From: Rhopalosiphum padi
Lineage: Eukaryota > Arthropoda > Insecta > Hemiptera > Aphididae
Direction: 5' to 3'
DNA: 64,000 nt
Assembly: GCF_020882245.1 (NCBI RefSeq)
Contig: NC_083599.1
Span: forward strand, 19,602,865-19,666,864
The translations under genes and the position numbers were made by a program. The notes under the pieces were generated by a model. That model worked only from the letters and a program-made list of their open reading frames with translations, was not told the origin of the DNA and made no database searches. This document shows positions 13,301 to 28,200 of the stretch, piece by piece. How positions within the stretch are numbered: the stretch's first letter is position 1; every line of letters begins with the position of its first letter.

Positions 13301-15096
13301 GTAGGTATAATGAAAAGTAAACCAATGTTCACATTAACTGCTCAAATACGAGTATTAGTTATTAATAATACAAATGTGTTGAAAACGATCAATATTACTA
13401 TTTCATTAAAGTATAATATAACATTATCCCATATCTAAGTGGTGTTCTTCTACTTGTAGAATAAAAAAAAATAATAATAACACAACAAACATAAAAAAAA
13501 ATTATTTCAATATACACATACCTCTAAATATGATAGTTTTTATTTTACACTGAACAGTAGAAGATAATAATATATTATCATATTATATTATTTTGTGTGT
13601 TAAAAATATAAAATAATATATCATCTAGCAAGAACATAACAGGAAATAAACAATTAATTAATATGTTATATATATTAAGCGTATACAATGAGCTATTTTG
13701 TAAAAAAAGAAAAGAAATCAAGAGAAATTTGTTAGATTAGTATGAGTTGGAATTGCTACATGAAAGTGCGTTACCATATCTAGACAATATTCATATTCCG
13801 GATATCCGGATCAATTTTTAATGTACTTATAGACTATTTAAAACACAAAAGTCTAAATCAGCCTATCATAGAAATAGTTTTCTATAACATTATTTTTTGA
13901 ATAAAATATAAAATAACTAATTATATAGTTTTGTAAAAGGATCTACTTATAATAGCATGACAAATCCAAGTGCAGATTGGTTTGTTAAATAATAATTAAG
14001 AATTTTTGAATATTTCAATCTTGGTCAACATCTTGTCGCATCTTGCAAGTAACTAGCAACAAATTCGTTCGGTATACTTACGGATTAGATATACGAATAT
14101 ACGAGTATAATATTACAATTAATTTTTAAGTAATACATTTTAATTATCAATTACATATAGTTATTTCTAGCTAGACAAACTGATTAAAAAAATGTTATTT
14201 AACAAGTTATCGATAAAATGGACTTTAGTTTAAAGTTTAAAGTACGAATATGTAAATAAATTTATATTGTATTAATATATTAAAAATAATATGGGTTTAC
14301 TAACATACCTAATAATTATTTTTTTTTGTAATTTAAATATTCATTTAAATTAAGAGTATCCGCTAAAGTTAGATAGAGAAAATTGATAAGTCTAAAACAT
14401 CAAATATATTTTAATCAATTTTAATTTTATTTATTGAGAATAAAATTTGTATTCTTAACAGAATATAATTAACTAACTAATTTACTGTTCGTATTTTCTA
14501 TAACTAGGATATTACGCATACAATAATTTTTAATACCCATTATAATAATACATTATTTATTGAATTATTCTAATAATTTAGAAATTAGAATAATATACGT
14601 ATTTACTGTAATAACGGTTATTTTTATTGGTTTTTAAAATATATCTATCTGATATTTTATAGTATTTAAATTTTTTGATATATATATTTTGAAAAATGAC
14701 ATGGTATTATTTAGATAACCTTTGATATGTATATTATTTATATTTAGCGTGATACACATTCCAATCCCGCCATGTATGACATTATTTTAGTGTTTTGGAC
14801 TATCGCCACAAAAAGTCATTAAATACAATGTTGGCAAATTATTAGGTACCAACAGGGATTTAGAGACTTCAAGTTTTTTATAGGTGATTTTTTCTTTGAA
14901 CTTATTTGGTCAATTGCTAGTGCTTATCTTCATGTATATTTATTTTTAAACATATTAATCTATATGCATTGAATCTATATATCAATTGTGAATTACTATA
15001 TTAAAGGCATTATACGATCGAATATTATTATTATTTGTTTGTCTTGTTTTTTTTTTCATAGATTTTTAAATCATCGACAAAAACAAAGTATACACA

Positions 15097-18000
15097 ATGA
15101 ACAAATTACTATCAATTGCCGTCTTGTTGGCTGTAACTGTTTGCTCGTGCCATGGTAGTTTTGATCGTAGAAGCATCAGATCAGCAGCAACTGAGGTTTC
15201 TGTCAACGCAGACGACCCGATTGACACAATCGCATCCCGAGATTCGGCAGCCGCAGATACTTTTGATGTGTTTACAGGTAATATTATAATATCTATAAGA
15301 CTGCAGGAGGTTTCTGGTCGTTTTAAACACTAATTATTTACCAATGACGCAAAATTTATCTAACAATTCCCAAATAATAGACGTATTTGAAAAATAGGCA
15401 CGAACTGAAATGCAAAATCATAACTATCATTTATTATTATTATTATTATCATTATTATTATTGCCTATTATTGTCCAATTATTATTTATTACTTATATTA
15501 TGATGAATACGTCTGAATAATATTTAAACAGGTAATTAATAAATATTTGGTAGAGACTTCAAGTTTCGTCGAGTGAAGAAGGTGTTAAATGACTAATGAT
15601 GAGTATTAAGTATATAATAAGTACTACAAAGCATATAATTATAAGAGTAGATATAAGATATAACGTTCTATATTACTAAATATACTATTATTTTATTCAA
15701 AAATAACAAAAATATTCTTATACTCGACAATATGTAGGTACTTAGTAGACAGTTACCTATTTTTATTAATTATATAATATGCAAACATTGATTGTGTTTA
15801 ATTTGTAAATCACAGATTATTGTTGATGAAAATTCAAATAAATTTGATAATCTCTAGAACAGTTTAGTTTTTTTTAGATAAAGTATTTACTTAAACGTTT
15901 GTATCTTTAATATTTTTTTTTTCAACACATAATTATTGTACTATTCTGTACCGCCTATAGTCATGCACCGTTGAATAGAAGCAAAAAACTAAATCGTGAC
16001 AATTATCCGAAGTTTCCGTAGTATTGCGTAGTTTTCTTTGTAATGACATTATACGCACTGAATTTTTGTAATGGTGTACACAAGATAAACATATATAAAT
16101 AGCTCGGCAATTACGAATTTGAGTTCATTATACAGCTCATAAAGGTACATCATTTTTTCTCTGTCTATATAAAAAAAAACATTACACGACCTTATTGTTT
16201 GACCTTATTATATTGGTTTTTATTACTTACTGTGATTATATGTAAGTACCTAACGTATATCAGACATGTAGGTAAATAGTGATTTTCTTCTTTTTGAATT
16301 ACATCAGTATACCTTCAACGTGGGTACGCTTACGGCGTACCTAAAAGTACACAAATTAATTTTTAAAACATTCTCATACACTCGGTTGGATTTATTAATC
16401 GAGATCATTTCACCACATAAACTATAATATTATATTTTATAGGTTCTTTTACCACAACTAGTTCATTTGCCTTATTTTTAATGCACACGTACTGGCGTAC
16501 ACCTATACTTATTAGTTATTACTTACCGTCGTCAGATTAGTGCCAACCAATGACTAAATCTTACATTAGCATTTTATTCGGTGTTCCTATTTCTATTACC
16601 ATCTACTACAAATTATAATAAACAGTTCAATCAATGATATTATGTAGAATGAATAATACTTTCGTTATAACTTATATTGTTAATTGTATAATCTTCAATA
16701 ATCTAGGAAATAAAAACAAATGTAAAAAAGCAGCAGAAACAAAAGCAAGAAAAAATGTTTTTCAATCTTCAAACAATATGATTTAGAAAAAAATATAACT
16801 TTTCTTTATTTAAAAAAAAATTCATGATAGAAAGGTTTATAATCTATAAATATAATTTTAGTTTTATTACATATTGATGATATTGTGATGAAATCTGATG
16901 ACATGCAAATATGCAATAAAGCATTCAAAAATTCAAAAAGTTGAATTTTTTACCAATCATAAAATGTTGATAGAACATTAATTAGCTATATAGAAATAAA
17001 GTAGTACAATTTACCTTTATATTTTAAAGACGATGACTTAAAACATCTCCATTATTTTGTTTTATATTTTATATTTATATGATCATTAATACATTCAAAA
17101 CAAATCTTTGTATTATTTTGATTTTATAACTTCCGTTTTAAAATTATACGATGCATTGTGAGTATACAAAACTATCAAATTGTATAGAAAATAAATGTTT
17201 TGTGTAATAATAATAAATAATATAATGTTCATCAATAATATAGCTTATATATTATAATATCTTTTAAAAACGAGCGTAAAACCTTAAAATTAAGATAACA
17301 TATTATATCGTTATTTAATATTTATCGATTCGTTTTCAACCAAATCATATTATTTGAAAATGAAATATAGTTTGAAATTATTCGTTTTTTCCTTGTTACA
17401 TTTTTTTAATTTATCAATTTGCAATGATACACGTGTGTTATTGCCCTGCATGTCTGTTGCCACATACATATTATTAATATTTACCAACCACGTCGGGTTA
17501 GTCTCGATGTACGTACAGTAACGTTAACGTTTTTTCAATCGTTCAGGAATCAAAAATATGTTCAATTTTTCTGTAAAATCTACATCTGTGTATCTGTGTA
17601 TCCGTGCATTAAATAAATATATTAAATTCGTTTTTTCTGGTTACACTGATATTTTAGTATTCAGCAAATAAACGTGCAGCTTGCTCCCAAAGAAAAAATA
17701 TTTTTATATAAGGATATAAAAATCGGTACAGTGGATCATAGAAAACTATTTATTCTAGAGGCTAATGCATACACTTCTTATGCAGAGTGGAGCGGTCCAA
17801 CCCGCGGCCCTTGGAGCCTCCCCCCCCCCCCCAACAATTAAATTAATTTTTTTTTTTTATTAAAAATTAAAATCACAATAATATTATAATTATTATTCCC
17901 AACATTACGGAATGTTTCTCCTGAAATTTTGTCATTATTTGGAAGTACGTATATTTGTGAGTCGGAATTTTCTACAATGAATTTAATAAAGTCCGAGATA

Positions 18001-21000
18001 AAGTCTAAATCAAAAAACCGTATTCATGATTCGTTTACAGAATCGTGCATCAGATTAACCACCACAGGATGTTCAATTGGTTTCTGAAAAACAATGTCAA
18101 TCATCATATTAATTAATCAATTAATTCTTAATATAATTAACTTAATCTGTAATGTAATAATTTGTGCATTATATAAAATAAAATATAGATAGGTAATAAT
18201 ATAATTTTTTTTCTTTTGGCGGTCCTCGATCTTTTTATGAAAGTGTAAATTGGCCCGCCAACTACAAAAAGTTGGACCATCCTGCACTTATGTATGCAGA
18301 TAATTAATAAAAAAAAAATCTTTAGAAAAATATTCATGTTTAGATTGTGTAGACTATGCAAATTACTAAAAAACTTGTAGACCAATCATTCCTCCTATAA
18401 TTTTTTTATTTATCATATTCTTCAAATAATGACTCCAATTTTAGAAAATTACTTATGCGTTATGCATCACGATGATTTTTCAATTTTTATAATTATATTA
18501 TTAGCCGGAAACTATTTTGATTGAAAAATGTCCACTTAAGATATTGTTATAGATGCATTTTAATTGTAAATGATTTTCTGGGTAATATACGTTTTAATCA
18601 TCCATGAGAATCTTTTAATAAACTGTTTCTTATAAAATTATTCATCCGTTTTAGAAAATTTTTAAGTATTATATTTTTAAATAGATCTATTTTATCCAAA
18701 ACTAATTGTAAAAATATTAAATTATCGATTTTAAAACGTTATGATTAATATTTTTTAAATTTAGTGTCATATTTTACTATTTTTAACATAACTTCAAAAT
18801 TAATAAACTTTAAAGAAATTATTTAAAATATTTGACAGATACTATGATAATAATTAATAAGTATTTATATCATATTAATATATTATACATATATTATATA
18901 TATACTAACTGAAATATTTGTTATTTTTTATATAGTTGTAAATCTATTATAGATACATATTTACATAAACAATAGATGTTATTATAATTATACAAAACCT
19001 ATATTAGTACATTATGCACATTGTATTTCGGGAATTTGTTCAATATATCTAAAAATATATAATACAATGATCCACTATCCACTAAACGTATTTCATACAC
19101 TTTAAGATTATTTTTTAAAATTGTCAAAAATTATGTTTCCATATAAATGGTCAATGGTGATATTAATAAAATTAAAATCAAAAAAATCACGAAAAAAGTT
19201 CACATATAATGTCATAACAAAACATTCGAACATGAACGCCAAAGACCAATAGACGCTAAATTTAAGTTAACACAAAGCAATGTGAAAAATGTAAAGAATT
19301 AAATCCCAATAAAACCCAGTTTAAAGACAGACAAGGATAAAGTAATTCAAAGCGAGTAAATCAGCAACTGAACATGATTTACTTGCGGGAATAATTGAAG
19401 CTTTTATGGGTTCCCTATATAGTTCCCTACGCAAACACAGAACATTATTATTTCTTGACGCTAATAAGTAGTTTCAAAAACGTAGAATAAACAGTTTCGT
19501 TAGAAAAATAGATTACCTAATAGAAATTATCTTTTTACTGACAGCACCGATTGTCATACAGCAGTTGAAGCAAATCTGCCCTCCATAGGAACTCAAAAGT
19601 GTCCAGTGTCCGTTCTAGTTATTCTATGTCATTTTCTATATTATCGTAGCTGGTATAATATATATAGTATCTACTATTACTATAATATAGTATATATAGT
19701 CTAAATATAACATGTATAACAGTTATATAGTTAATAACTAAATCGTATCTGTAATACCACATGTGACATGTCTAATTGCCCATAATATAATATACATATA
19801 TCACACAATTAGTTTAGAGTTCAAGTACTATTTATACAACATACAAAGTAAGTATGTAAACAATAGACATGAGATATATGCATACAAGTCTAGTTATCGT
19901 GATCAAATACTTACCATATACGACTTACTATATTTAGTCCAATGGCGGGACAAATTATTTTTCTTGATGGACCAACTACTTTTTTTATGTATGAGATTCG
20001 ACACAAAATCACCATAACTTTATGCCGACCACTAGGGCGTGTCCTATCTTTAACTGCCTTAACCGTTTTTTCTTTGAGTTTCAACAAATATAATATTATT
20101 ATGGTTTTGGGATGTATCGCTTATTGCGTTTCTATACTTGACTCGCGTATCCACCTGCCTCATATTGCTGTCTATATACTTTTCCTAGTTGAGAGATTTG
20201 GAAAAATCATTTCAGCCCGAAATTTCTTTTATAGAAATTATTCATTTCTGCAGCGTTATGAAAGTACAAAATAACGAATTGTCATCACAAAAATGTGCAA
20301 CATTACGTATCTATATTATAATATATATGTGCACTGGTCTGTTTTCATTATATTATATAGGTACATACCGTTCCCTGGTTTTGGGTTTTAGTGACTTAAT
20401 CACTTAATGTGTTTATCAATTTTAAAAATGCGCGAGAAAATAAGTTAATTCGCGGGGAGAGGTTCTTAAACAAATACTTTTGCAGAACTAAGTCTCCCAA
20501 GTCGGCCTAGCCTCAATCCCTAATCGCGATGGTGACTATAATAATATACAATATATTATAGATATTATTATCGTATTAATTAAGTACCTATATGCCTATA
20601 GTAATGAATTATTAATAATTAACTATTATATTGTGTACACACACACAACACATTATTTATTTATTTATTATACAATAATATAATAATGCCGCGAACCGCG
20701 TGTTGCTTTCAGCCAGGGCCAAGAAGGGCGGCCACAAGAGCAAGATGGAGGCCATGCACATGGGCCTGAGCTACGTGAAAATGGTGCTCAGCACGCTGAT
20801 GGCGGCCATCGGACACGTGTTCGCGTTCAAGAGCGTCGGGCTGAGCCTGATCAGCGTGCTCATCCAGATCGCGCAGTTCATCATGGTGCTGAAGAAGAAC
20901 CGGGACAGCCAGCCGCCGTCGTACAAGATCGTCGAGACCCCGTGGCACACGTCGCCCACCGAGTCGTACGGCGCTTACGGTTCGTACGCCGGCCACGCCA

Positions 21001-21065
21001 AGTCGGCCGCCGCGGTCGACTATTCGCCGTACGCCGCCGCGCCGCCGGCCAGGAGACGCCGGTGA
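15097..21065 (+). CDS. Small secreted protein with long hydrophobic segment, Osiris-like architecture (2 exons)
   Basis: Coding exons are 15,097-15,277 and 20,713-21,065. The donor ACAG|GTAATA and acceptor TTGCTTTCAG|CC join in phase 1 to give a 177-residue protein. Residues 1-20 form a clear signal peptide (MNKLLSIAVLLAVTVCSCHG). An acidic/Ser-rich linker follows, then a basic patch (ARAKKGGHKSK, 61-71), a 40-residue hydrophobic stretch (78-120) and an SYKIVETPW motif. The Tyr/Ala-rich tail ends in RRRR. The order signal peptide, basic patch, hydrophobic block, Tyr-rich tail recalls insect Osiris and related cuticle-linked secretory proteins. The DUF1676 cysteine region is not seen, so I do not assign the family. 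Exon 2 is far more GC-rich than anything else in the window, with third codon positions almost all G or C. An extra phase-1 exon inside the 5.4-kb intron cannot be excluded. A polyadenylation signal AATAAA lies at 21,465. Confidence 0.65.
15278..20712 (+). other. Long intron of the secreted-protein gene
   Basis: AT-rich sequence with GT at 15,278 and AG at 20,711-20,712. It contains a TTA-rich microsatellite around 15,432-15,465 and the hAT relic at 17,783-18,284. An ORF of 110 codons at 19,942-20,274 has no recognisable features. No convincing internal exon was found. Confidence 0.55.
17783..18284 (+). mobile_element. hAT transposon relic with transposase dimerisation-domain remnant
   Basis: The ends CAGAGTGGAGCGGTCCAAC (17,783) and GTTGGACCATCCTG (ending 18,284) are inverted. 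The flanking octamers TTCTTATG and CACTTATG match at 6 of 8 bases. Inside, 17,938-18,070 translates to FGSTYICESEFSTMNLIKS and onward to a CIRLTTTG-like end, the signature of the C-terminal hAT dimerisation domain. An upstream frameshift separates this from an ECFS... segment. The element is an internally deleted, dead copy. It also contains a poly-C tract at about 17,821-17,832. Confidence 0.75.
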
Positions 21066-21354
21066 TGACGGCAGGATAATAATATAATATTATTGTTACG
21101 ATGATGTGTATTGACGTCCGGTCCACACGGAAGACCCGATGACTGCGCAGGAGGTGGACAGACGACATAATATTTTATATCGTGTGTATACCACCTGCCT
21201 ATATATATATATATATATATTAATAAATAAGCAAACGACAACGGCAGCACACCGCCATCGCTGCGAAATATATGCCATCCGCCGTCATCGCGGAGGCATT
21301 ACAATTTATATACATCATCACGTCATATAACCGCGAAACATAACATTTCGGCCA

Positions 21355-21386
<32 letters not shown>

Positions 21387-22260
21387 CATTTATTATAATA
21401 TTTATTTATATATGTATTTTATTTATCACGTGTGACGTGTACGCGCGCGTACATATATTATATGAATAAATTATTTATTATCATCATTATTATTACCCGT
21501 TTATTATTAATTTATTGCGATTTGTTTCGCGTCGTCGTCGTCGTCGTCATCATCGTCGGCCGCTGCAGCGCAACTACCTGTATGGTATAATATACATATA
21601 TTATATTATACCTATAATATACCTTTGGCGCCGCAGTGGACCGCGCACGACCGCGCAAAACATATAATGCAATAACACCGTTTCTTTAACGTATTTAACG
21701 ACTAATTATTTGATTTCGCGCAATCATTAGCGTTTCCATAAATCGAATTGTCTGTGTCGACGCGTTATTATCGCTATAAATAATATTGAATAATATTATC
21801 ATCTCGTAAAAAACCCTTCCCGCGGTGCAGCTCGTCGAATAAAACGCGTGCTATACAGTGTACATATTATATATATGTATAGGTGTGCATTAACGTCATT
21901 AGTGCAATCACCGAGCCCGTGTAAGGTAGGTAGGTATACACATATTATAATTGTATATATGCGTACAGTGTTGTTCGCCAGCCCCGTGGTAACGAGCTCG
22001 GGTCGTCGTACACACATTGAAAACCTTCGTATTTTATGCAAATCTTTAAATACATTACAGTGGTGGGTTATATTTTGACGGTCGGTGTAGGTTTACCTAA
22101 TACAATATTAATGTCGTGTACGTTTATTTTGTACAGCGTATGAAGAATTGGAGAACAGTGAACACCGCCGAATAGAATATTTATAGATATATAGTATACT
22201 CGGGGTGATCTTAAGTGTAGATATACACAATATGTGTACACATTGCTCATTATTTTGAAA
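21066..22260 (+). other. 3' UTR and GC-richer flank of the secreted-protein gene
   Basis: After the stop at 21,063 there is a (TA)n run at about 21,200-21,222, a (TTA)n run at 21,358-21,386, AATAAA at 21,465 and a (GTC)n run at 21,530-21,552. The CpG-containing composition continues to about 22,080, beyond the first polyadenylation signal. The transcript may therefore be longer, or a second promoter may lie here. Overlapping short ORFs on both strands are products of composition. Confidence 0.45.
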
Positions 22261-25200
22261 AGTCTTAATTTTTTGAAAATGTTGTTGTTTGCATACGTTT
22301 ATGTAATTGAAGAACAACATAAAAAAAAACAAGATAAAGTATCTAAAAACATTTCACATTTAAACGTTATGTCTTTAGAAACTTATAAGTTATAACCATT
22401 AACTACTCATTCAAAAATTGATTTATTTATTGATGTTTTTCGAAATACACCGAAAAATGTTTGGCTTTTGAATATGAAATTAACAATATTGTCATTCCAA
22501 AAAAGTAAAAAATTTAAAAAAATTGTTAACATTTAGGTAATTTAGTTTTGCGAAAAAATACAATTACGTAAAAATAATATTTATTTATCTGAAGGTACAT
22601 ATAGACTTAATTAAAAAATTATGGAAAGTATTCCCATGAGACAATCAATTTCAATAATCAATGCTGTTAATCTGTCATAAATCGTAATTGTTGTCCATAT
22701 TTTTGTTATATTTACGTACCAAATATGAGCTTGAACGCCTACTCACATAGCATGTGATGATGACATTTTAAAAATATATTTCGTATTTAATATAATTTTG
22801 AAATCATTTTCAAAATATGTTGTAAGCGTTTCGGGAAAATATTTTAAGATTAGGTATCACAACATATATAATATCTTATAATGACATTATTATTATTATA
22901 TTTTATGAAAATATTATCAAAATATATTTTTGATGTATTTTAAAAATGAATGAGATTAATTATACAATTTAATTTAATATAATATATATCATAAAATATA
23001 TAGATATGAGTATATGACACCCAAATCCTCCCCCGTAATTACGCCACTGCTCAGACCCACGCGTAACATATTATATAAATATGATATATACATAGTAGTG
23101 TGTCACTAAATATTCATTTTCACTGGTCAGTCCGAAATCCCAATCCGTCCCTGATATTTGTGATGAACTATAATAGGTATAAACTATACAGATAATCTAA
23201 AATATAAGCTCATATAAGTCATAATTTAGAAATGAAAATATAGATATTTAATAAATTATAATACAAATTACAATTCATCACACTTTAAAATGCTTTATTT
23301 TTTTAAAGTATCTTAATGGATTGAATGTAGTTCGCTGTTAACTGAGCTAAATTATAATCACATAAGTACATCATAATAGTAAGTTAATGCCTATCCAGTT
23401 CGATGACAATAACAGAATAGAATAATTTACATCGACACAACAAAAATTAAAACTGCATAAAATGTTTTGATTTTAAACAAATTGTTGTACAAAAATTATA
23501 ATAAGTAAATATCGCCGAGAATTCGCTTTTTAGGTACTGACAAAATGTATAATTACAACTGCCCGTATTGGTTAGAAGTTATAACTACTCGTAACTCGTT
23601 AACACAAGCTTCACGTCATCTGATTTTTGGCATAAATGTAAAAACTTCGTTCTCTACCTACATAATTATGTTACTGTATAACATAACATATTTAGACTAT
23701 AAGCTAGGTATACATAATATACAAATCGTAAAATTCACATTCATATTCATTTTTACAAAACTTTTATATTAATAGTATGTTTATAATCTGTAGATCATAG
23801 GTAGTACTATATATTCTTATTAATTTATTAGCATTTAAATTCACTATTTTTAATTTTGCACACAAATGTTAAATTATTAAGACATAATTTATAAGTTTTT
23901 AATATACCTCTCCATAATTTTTACAACTATACAACAGTCAACTATAGTACCTACAACTTTTATATGTATTACAAATAGCTATTGAATATGAATATAAATT
24001 TATTATAAATTTATAACAGAGTCAAAAGAAATTTAATTTGTATTGCAATTAAAAACCAATCATCAAATTATTATCGTAACAGCGCATAATAAATGGGTAG
24101 GTAAGTTGTACTATATAATATAATACATATAGTTAAACCTAAATTAAATACAGTATAATTATAACACTTTTTTGACAGATCTATTGTATTAGGTATTTAA
24201 ACGTTTATACGATCTGTCCCGTCGTTAATAATTGTTGAAGCATTTTTCGTTTGATCAATGACGTCAACAACCTACAATCTACGACGTACCTATAGGTGTG
24301 TCTTAAATAAGTGATCTATTTTTTAAATATCTTTCTCGATTAAGTCAGATATGTTTCTACTTTCAACGTATGAGACTTCAATAGCATATAATATTATATT
24401 ATAGTTTAGTAACTATACCTACATGGCTACATAGTTTATTTTCGCGGCGTATAATATGCATATTGCATATGGATAATGGTAAAATATCTAACACTGCTGT
24501 CTGTTGTTTAGAATAAATACTACCAATGTACATAGACTTACAATATTAACATAATTTCGAAGGTATTATAGGTACTCGATAAATTAAAGTATAATTATTA
24601 AATGGAATAATATAAGATAAATCATTAACAATTTGGTAGGGATATATTTAGCCATTTAGGTAGGAGTAATGTACCGTGTTACACAATTGTACAAGAAGAC
24701 TAATTTTAGATGTTCAGCAGAACAATGAATATATTGGTTTTCAATGCTTTAGAGTTTAGATTCTGACCAAAGCGATGAATATACTGATTTTACAATGACG
24801 TGTTTTTTTTTGTATCTATGTTATACACGAAAAGTAGTTGAAATAAATGCTTCGATTTTCAATTTTGAGGGTGATTTCAGATAGAAAATTTGATCTAGTT
24901 TTAGAAAGGTCAAAATACTTTATAAATAATTTTCAAAAGAACAAGGCGAGGGGAAAGAGAGGCTGGTGAGAGGCTCTGTTGTAGGTACATCGTACATCAT
25001 GTGTCGCGTGGCTCACTATTATGTTAAATTTTGATTAAATCATATATCATTGTATTAATATAAAAAACGATACCGAACGGAAACGGTCTGTCAGCCTACA
25101 ATACGATACCTGTTTTTTTTTTTTGACAGCTGTTAAAGCCATTTATTTTACTTTTAATATTACGTAAGGTTGATATAATTTTTTCTTGGATAATGCAGTA

Positions 25201-28200
25201 TTTAATTATTATAAAAATATATATTAATTATACCATACAAAAAAATTTTAAAACTCAATACTTAATTTTATTTTTTTGTAAATATCGCAGAACAGTAAAA
25301 ACAGATTCATAATATAAATAGAAATTATCTTAAAATAAAATTTTAAAAAATGGTGTGTATAGGTACAGTAAAATGTATAGTACTATAATATATGTAAAAG
25401 CTAAGTTTCCCCAGATATTTTAAAATTATAACAAATAATTAACATTATTTATTCGTCGTTTAAATAAGTAATTTCGCCCAAAATTGAACTAAAAGTGTCT
25501 ATGTAAAATTATTGCATATTTTTAGATTTTATGGTTTCAATATGAACTACTTATAAGGAATCTTGTATCTAATTTTTTCAAAACTTAAATCTAAAAGAAA
25601 ATTTTTTTATAAATATAATACAAAATAGTTATCAATTTTTTGTAATTTTGATGAATTTTGACAAAATTCTAACTTCAAATACACAAAAATAAAAAATATA
25701 CTTATGTATTTTTAATATTTGTTAGTTAAATGAATAACTTATATGGAATCTTGTATTAAATTATCGAGAATTTTGACCCAGTAAATAATTTTTCAATCAA
25801 TACTTATAAAAAAAAAAAAATTAAAAAAATTAAAAATTTGGTATTCTTAAAAAACTCAAAACGAGTTTAAAAATATTGAAAAATTGATCATGTATACAAA
25901 GTGATAATATAAATTAGAGTGGTCCAACTGGTCCAACACACAGCCCTGAAAGCCTTTTTTTACCCTCCTTTGAAGACATAATATGTAGAACATATATTTA
26001 ATAATTAGATTCAATTATTTTATATTTCAAATTTATATTTTACAAAATTAAATATTTAAGTGAAGATTAACATTATTGACTTCGACTATTTTAGTTATAT
26101 TGTTCTAATTGATGGTAAAAATGTTTTTTTTCAAACATGTTGTTTTGTAATAGATACTGATAAGTTATAAGTTATAATAGCCTTAACCTTGGTATTCATA
26201 AATATCTATAATATAGGTGATTTCTCATTGTTAGAAAAAAGAGACAAAAACAAGACTGCACAATATTATAGAAAATGAGGTACCTAATACCTACTAAATG
26301 TATAAAGTATTTATTAAATTATTTTAGGTAATCATTATTGTTTGGTTAATTATCAACATTAAAAGCAACATATTATACAAGAAGTCAAGAAAAGTATTGA
26401 TTTTAAAGATTCAGTTTCAAAGAAATTCGGCAAATGTGAAATGAGTATGTGTGTAGAATTATCCTTATTTTTAAAGGTTCAAATAAATTTTGATCAGTTA
26501 TCGCAACTACTTAATCAATTTTCCAGTAAACCCAATTCTATCATTACAATTATCACAAGTTTATACTAAGTTATATTATTTTTAGACAATTTTGTAATCT
26601 ACAAAGTAAAATGTTGTAAGTAGGTCTGCCCAACAAAACTTAAGGCATTTTTAAACTTTTCCATAATATTTTATCAAAGAAACAATTATATAAGTAAAGA
26701 ATCCAAATTATACTTAAAAAAAAACATATTTTTTCAGAAACGTTATGAAAAATAAAAAGTAAATAAGTATAGATATATTGCAGCCATTACAAGAATTTAG
26801 TTTGCTGGCATATGATTGGAATCTTATACAATTATAAATGTAAGCTTAAGTTTTGTAGAGCAGACCTACTTATAATATTTTGTTTTTTAAGGTACAGTTT
26901 TCCTGCAGCGTCAAAGAGTTGAACAGCAGGGCGTCATGACGCTGCGTCTAGACCAAGGGTGCCCAATTTATTTTGGAAGCGGGCTATAATTGCAATTACA
27001 TTTAGCAGGCGGGCCATGTTATAAACAAGACTATTAATAATAATTTAAAATGCCATAGACTATAGAGTATAGATGTTGGCGGGCAAATCCAAAATCGTTA
27101 ACGGGCCTGGGTTTGGGCACCCTTGGTCTAGACGCTTACCTATGTCCAGACCGGTAGTTGACGTTAGATGCCGCGTTTGGACACTGCAGGGAAACCGTAT
27201 CTTTAGATTACAAAATGGTCAAAAAATTAATATGCTGCATAATAATGCAAGTAATAACTTGTAGTAGAAGCAATAACAGAAATTAAATTTATCAAAAAGA
27301 TTGTATAAGTTGTCTCTACAACAGCATAACCAATAATTACAAAAAATATATTTATTAACACAATGTGTTAAACACATTTATTGTTATTATTTAAGTATTA
27401 AGTTCTTGAAAAATTAAAATATACTTTTTTTATAAGTAATCATTATGAACAAATCCAGTGGAAGACACAAACTGTTGTAAAATCTTGCAAATAAATGTGT
27501 GATACAATTCAATTCCCTACAAAAAAATTAATAAAAAATTATAGTACATGTCTAGACATCAATATTAATTAATGGTTTAAATAAATATCTACCTAATTTA
27601 GATGTATTGGAAACTAATAGAACTACTATAATATTAATATTATATCCGTTATATTCAACTTAATAAAATAGCTATGTCTATTGTCTCCACTAGGCCCACT
27701 ATCCATCGTTAATTTACAGCCATGTAGTCAGCACTTTAGAATATCAATATATCATCAAAAACATTTTTAATGAAATCAGACATAAGTAGATCTTCTAAAA
27801 TTATGATTATCATAGTTATTATTGCAATAGTTTTTCTCAGAAATAATCAGAAATCTAAATAAATAATTATGAATTTATTAAAAATACACGCAGGCAATGA
27901 TTAAAATAATAATATAATTTATGTATATATATATATTATGAGAAATATTAACAAACATAAATAAGAAAATGTATATGGAAATATGGTTAGTATTATGAGG
28001 AAGAGTGAGATAGTTTAACATTAGCAATCCACATCATCTTTTCAAAAGGCAAATTAGTAGCATAGTTTGTACTAGAGTCTGTATTCAAATTTCAAACATA
28101 AAATGGATAGTACCTAGTACCTACTAACATGAAGAAAAAGAAGGAACTTTGTAATAAATAAAGAAACTTGTTAAGAAAAACTAAATTTGCTTGGAAGTTA

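Noticed and set aside
19942..20274. 110-codon ORF inside the secreted-protein intron
   Set aside because: Overlaps other ORFs in different frames and has no signal, motif or homology that I recognise. Hydrophobic composition is expected from T-rich sequence.
20709..21278. Several minus-strand ORFs of 60-95 codons opposite the GC-rich exon
   Set aside because: Antisense shadows: few stop codons occur because the sequence is GC-rich. The + strand frame explains the region.
27073..27264. 63-codon ORF
   Set aside because: Begins inside the hAT MITE at 26,954-27,125 and reads out into AT-rich spacer.
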